27,657 nt of DNA. It comes from Chloroflexota bacterium (GTDB lineage: Bacteria > Chloroflexota > Anaerolineae > Anaerolineales > Villigracilaceae). Positions 25,541 through 27,657 of this stretch are shown one piece after another (position 1 is the stretch's first letter; the number at the start of each line of letters is the position of its first letter). The notes below the pieces were generated by a model, which was not told the DNA's origin, made no database searches, and worked only from the letters and a program-made list of their open reading frames with translations. The position numbers were made by a program, and so were the translations under genes. The stretch covers positions 1 to 27,657 of the forward strand of contig JAJYOH010000016.1 in the NCBI GenBank assembly GCA_021796315.1, given 5' to 3'.

Positions 25541-26587
25541 ATGAATAATGATTCAAAGGTCAACCGCGATTTGAAGCAGGACGACCTCATCGTAGTAGCT
25601 GGTGGCGGAGGATTCATCGGCGGATGGCTGACTCGTTATTTTCATGATTTGGGTTACACCCGCATACGCGCGGTTGATAAAAAGCCGTTGCAGGATTGGT
25701 ACCAGCGCACTCTAGGCGTGGAAAGTCTATGCCTTGATTTGAGCGAGCGCGAGGCCTGTGTCCGCGCTGTGGAGAACGCAGCTGAAGTCTATAATCTGGC
25801 GGCGGACATGGGAGGCATGGGCTTCATTGAGCGCTTCCGTGTGGAATGTATGCGCTCGTCGTTGATCAACACTCACTTGATCGAAGCCGCTTATCGGGCG
25901 GGCGTGAACCGCTACTTCTTCTCGTCTTCGGCCTGCGTTTACAACACGCTGCTGCAGCAGGATCCCAACGTGCGTCCGCTCAAGGAATCAGATGCTTATC
26001 CTGCGATGGCCGAACGCGGCTACGGCTGGGAAAAATTATTTGCAGAAATGCTTTGCCAGGAATATTGGGCAGAGCGGAATTTGAAGACGTTCACGGCGCG
26101 TTTCCACAATGTGTACGGACCGCATGGCACGTGGGACGGTGGGCGAGAGAAGGCTCCGGCAGCTATTTGTCGCAAGGTGATTCAGGCAAAAGATTCTGGT
26201 AGTAATGAAATCATGATCTGGGGAGATGGCTCGCAGACGCGCAGCTACATGTACATTGAAGACTGCATCAAGGGAATTGATATGATTGTCCATTGCAATG
26301 ACCTGATTGCCACACCGATCAATTTAGGTTCAAGCGAATTGATTTCTGTGGATGGCTTGGTAAGTCTCGCCGAAGAGATCGGTCATGTGAAATTGACGCG
26401 CAAGTATGATACTAGCGCGCCTCGAGGCGTCGCGGGACGAAACAGCGACAATACCTTCATCGAGCAGGTGCTTGGCTGGGAGCCGTCCACGCCGTTCAAA
26501 AAAGGTTTGACTGAAACATACAAGTGGATCGAGCAGCAATATCATGATCGTAAAGCAGGAAAGCGGGTGGTTCAAGACACCTTGTAA
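25541..26587 (+). CDS. GDP-mannose 3,5-epimerase homologue
   Basis: This 348-aa extended SDR starts at the ATG at 25541, with TAGGAG upstream; an in-frame TTG at 25490 is rejected. GGGGFIGG (residues 21-28) binds NAD. The residues NLAADMGGMGFIE, SSSACVYN, YGWEK, RFHNVYGPHGTWDGGREKAP and GRNSDN match plant GDP-mannose 3,5-epimerase closely. Its known catalytic residues C145, Y174, K178 and K217 (Arabidopsis numbering, from memory) correspond to C132, Y161, K165 and K204 here, a constant offset of 13. The enzyme converts GDP-D-mannose to GDP-L-galactose and GDP-L-gulose. In this context it should supply an L-sugar for the glycan. Its activity is not proven, but the family assignment is strong. 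Confidence 0.92.
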   Translation: MNNDSKVNRDLKQDDLIVVAGGGGFIGGWLTRYFHDLGYTRIRAVDKKPLQDWYQRTLGVESLCLDLSEREACVRAVENAAEVYNLAADMGGMGFIERFRVECMRSSLINTHLIEAAYRAGVNRYFFSSSACVYNTLLQQDPNVRPLKESDAYPAMAERGYGWEKLFAEMLCQEYWAERNLKTFTARFHNVYGPHGTWDGGREKAPAAICRKVIQAKDSGSNEIMIWGDGSQTRSYMYIEDCIKGIDMIVHCNDLIATPINLGSSELISVDGLVSLAEEIGHVKLTRKYDTSAPRGVAGRNSDNTFIEQVLGWEPSTPFKKGLTETYKWIEQQYHDRKAGKRVVQDTL

Positions 26588-26628
26588 TGTTCTTGGCGAG
26601 CGGTCGTTTGTGAGCCTTTAGAAAAATA

Positions 26629-26670
26629 AAATCTGCTCTTGGCGGCGAGGATGCTGTCAAGAGCAGGTTT
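26629..26670. terminator. Bidirectional terminator between convergent genes
   Basis: CTGCTCTTG (26633-26641) pairs perfectly with CAAGAGCAG (26658-26666). The stem extends with AAAT on the left and GTTT on the right to 13 bp, giving a U-rich tail on both strands. It serves the epimerase gene (plus) and the GT2 gene (minus). Confidence 0.85.
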
Positions 26671-26695
26671 CTATAAAACTACTATTGTCAATTGT

Positions 26696-27493
26696 TTAGA
26701 AGGTTAGAAGTTTTCGCAAGCGGAGTCGAAATTCCCACGGCATCCACGAATAGAAAGCTTTACGCGTGATCATCCTTAAGCGTAGCCAGGAGAGCCAATG
26801 GCCTCCTTCGCGTTCAAGGACGCGTAACATGTCGGGATAACAACGGTCGTCATTGACGATTGTCTTGCCATCGCTGTGGATGCGGAACTTTGCCCAGCGT
26901 TTTGGAACGTATAACAGTTGCGATACTTTTGCAAGTTTGACCCAAAGATCGTAGTCGAAGCTGAAAAATAGCGAAAGGTCAAGCGGCCCAACCTGATGCC
27001 ACAAGTCCGCGCGGAAAAAAGTGGTCGCCTGTGGAATATGCACCGAGCCGCGCAGCATCCGCCGATAATCCGTCTGCCTGGATGCGAACTGTCCGATGGT
27101 CGCGCCGGAATCATCAATAAGCTCGGCATCGCCGTAAACCATTCCAACTTCGGGATGGCCTTTCAAAATGTCCACTGCTTCTGCAACAGCGTCTGGAAAG
27201 TAAATGTCATCTGAATTCAACCAGGCCAGGATTTCTCCAGTAGCATGGGAAAATCCTTTATTCAAAGCATCCGCGTGACCGCGATCTTTTTCTGATACCC
27301 ACCACGCAAAATGATCCTTATATTTTTTGATGATTTCAACACTTTCGTCTTTTGAGCCGCCATCCACAGCGATATGTTCGATATTGGGATAGCTTTGCTG
27401 TAAGACGGAATGAATTGAATCTTCTAGGAAACGTCCCTGGTTGAAGGATGGGGTGATGATGGAAACTTTTGGATTGTTGGAAAGTGAATTCAT
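26696..27493 (-). CDS. GT2-family glycosyltransferase
   Basis: This 265-aa GT-A enzyme has the N-terminal SIITPSFNQGRFLEDSIHSV, nucleotide-binding IAVDGGSKDES, the DxD-like AWLNSDDIYFPDA and SFDYDLWVKLA. The C-terminus is basic, suited to membrane contact. It is a homologue of the gene at 18743-19687. Start: the ATG ends at 27493, and a TATAAT on the minus strand (27511-27506) leaves only a short leader. It is convergent with the epimerase, so it is outside the main operon but within the same glycan locus. Donor and acceptor are unknown. Confidence 0.92.
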   Translation of the reverse strand: MNSLSNNPKVSIITPSFNQGRFLEDSIHSVLQQSYPNIEHIAVDGGSKDESVEIIKKYKDHFAWWVSEKDRGHADALNKGFSHATGEILAWLNSDDIYFPDAVAEAVDILKGHPEVGMVYGDAELIDDSGATIGQFASRQTDYRRMLRGSVHIPQATTFFRADLWHQVGPLDLSLFFSFDYDLWVKLAKVSQLLYVPKRWAKFRIHSDGKTIVNDDRCYPDMLRVLEREGGHWLSWLRLRMITRKAFYSWMPWEFRLRLRKLLTF

Positions 27494-27505
27494 AAGCAGT
27501 TAAAA

Positions 27506-27511
27506 ATTATA
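27506..27511 (-). promoter_or_regulatory. -10 box for the minus-strand GT2 gene
   Basis: TATAAT on the minus strand lies 12 bases before the ATG of the GT2 gene. No -35 close to consensus was found at 16-18 bp. A leader of about six bases is predicted, without room for a Shine-Dalgarno. Confidence 0.45.
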
Positions 27512-27657
27512 GCACGCTGTGACAGCCAGTATACACATTATCAAATGTGGGAGTATCTAAACATGAAGTGATACGAAGTCGACTAAGTGGAAGGAGTATT
27601 TGGGGAATTGACGCCTGGCTAACTGTCGGTGGTTGTAGCAATAGACGAACAAACGGA

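Overview
This window looks like a chromosomal segment of a free-living bacterium, most plausibly Chloroflexota (Anaerolineae-like). That is an inference from style: GAF domains with LPNPLLPxTxxELAVPI and LLGVLDVQ signatures, multi-GAF histidine kinases, and a locus of GT-C membrane proteins with a sulfotransferase. No rRNA, tRNA or marker gene is present to prove it. No CRISPR array, transposase or phage gene was found.

Left part (1-12677, all minus strand): a signal-transduction locus. Read in transcription order it has a membrane triple-GAF histidine kinase (12677-9999) coupled by an ATGA overlap to an OmpR/PhoB-type response regulator (10002-9193). A rho-independent terminator and a perfect 10-bp tandem repeat follow. 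Next come a soluble REC-REC-GAF-PAS-histidine kinase (9055-6662), a possible 44-aa small protein (6638-6504), and three consecutive membrane sensors: dCache-HAMP-GAF-PAS (6459-4189), 7TM-dCache-HAMP-GAF (4174-1565) and a recent paralogue of the first, cut by the window edge (1522-1). The two complete sensors have no kinase, cyclase or methyl-accepting output domain, so the locus suggests membrane sensing passed in trans to the soluble hybrid kinase.

A 316-bp divergent intergenic region (12678-12993) separates this from the right part, which is almost entirely plus strand and is a cell-surface glycan locus. Its first operon (12994-17396) joins a CMP-sugar synthetase-like cytidylyltransferase, a GT-C-like membrane protein, a D-2-hydroxyacid dehydrogenase and an SDR, with ATGA overlaps or gaps of only a few bases. 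Then come a small lipoprotein with a pseudopilin-like domain, a DUF115/MptE-like protein, a GT2 glycosyltransferase, a lipoprotein sulfatase with the formylglycine motif, and two paralogous GT-C membrane glycosyltransferases flanking a PAPS-type sulfotransferase. A GDP-mannose 3,5-epimerase homologue follows, with all four known catalytic residues at a constant offset from the plant enzyme. A bidirectional terminator separates it from a convergent second GT2 gene (27493-26696).

Working model (inference): the right half makes and decorates a surface or lipid-linked glycan that may contain a CMP-activated acid sugar, GDP-L-galactose/L-gulose-derived residues and sulfate esters, with an exported sulfatase for turnover. 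The most unusual sequence object is a roughly 55-bp GC-rich palindrome (21908-21962) inserted in frame in one of the two GT-C paralogues and absent from the other.
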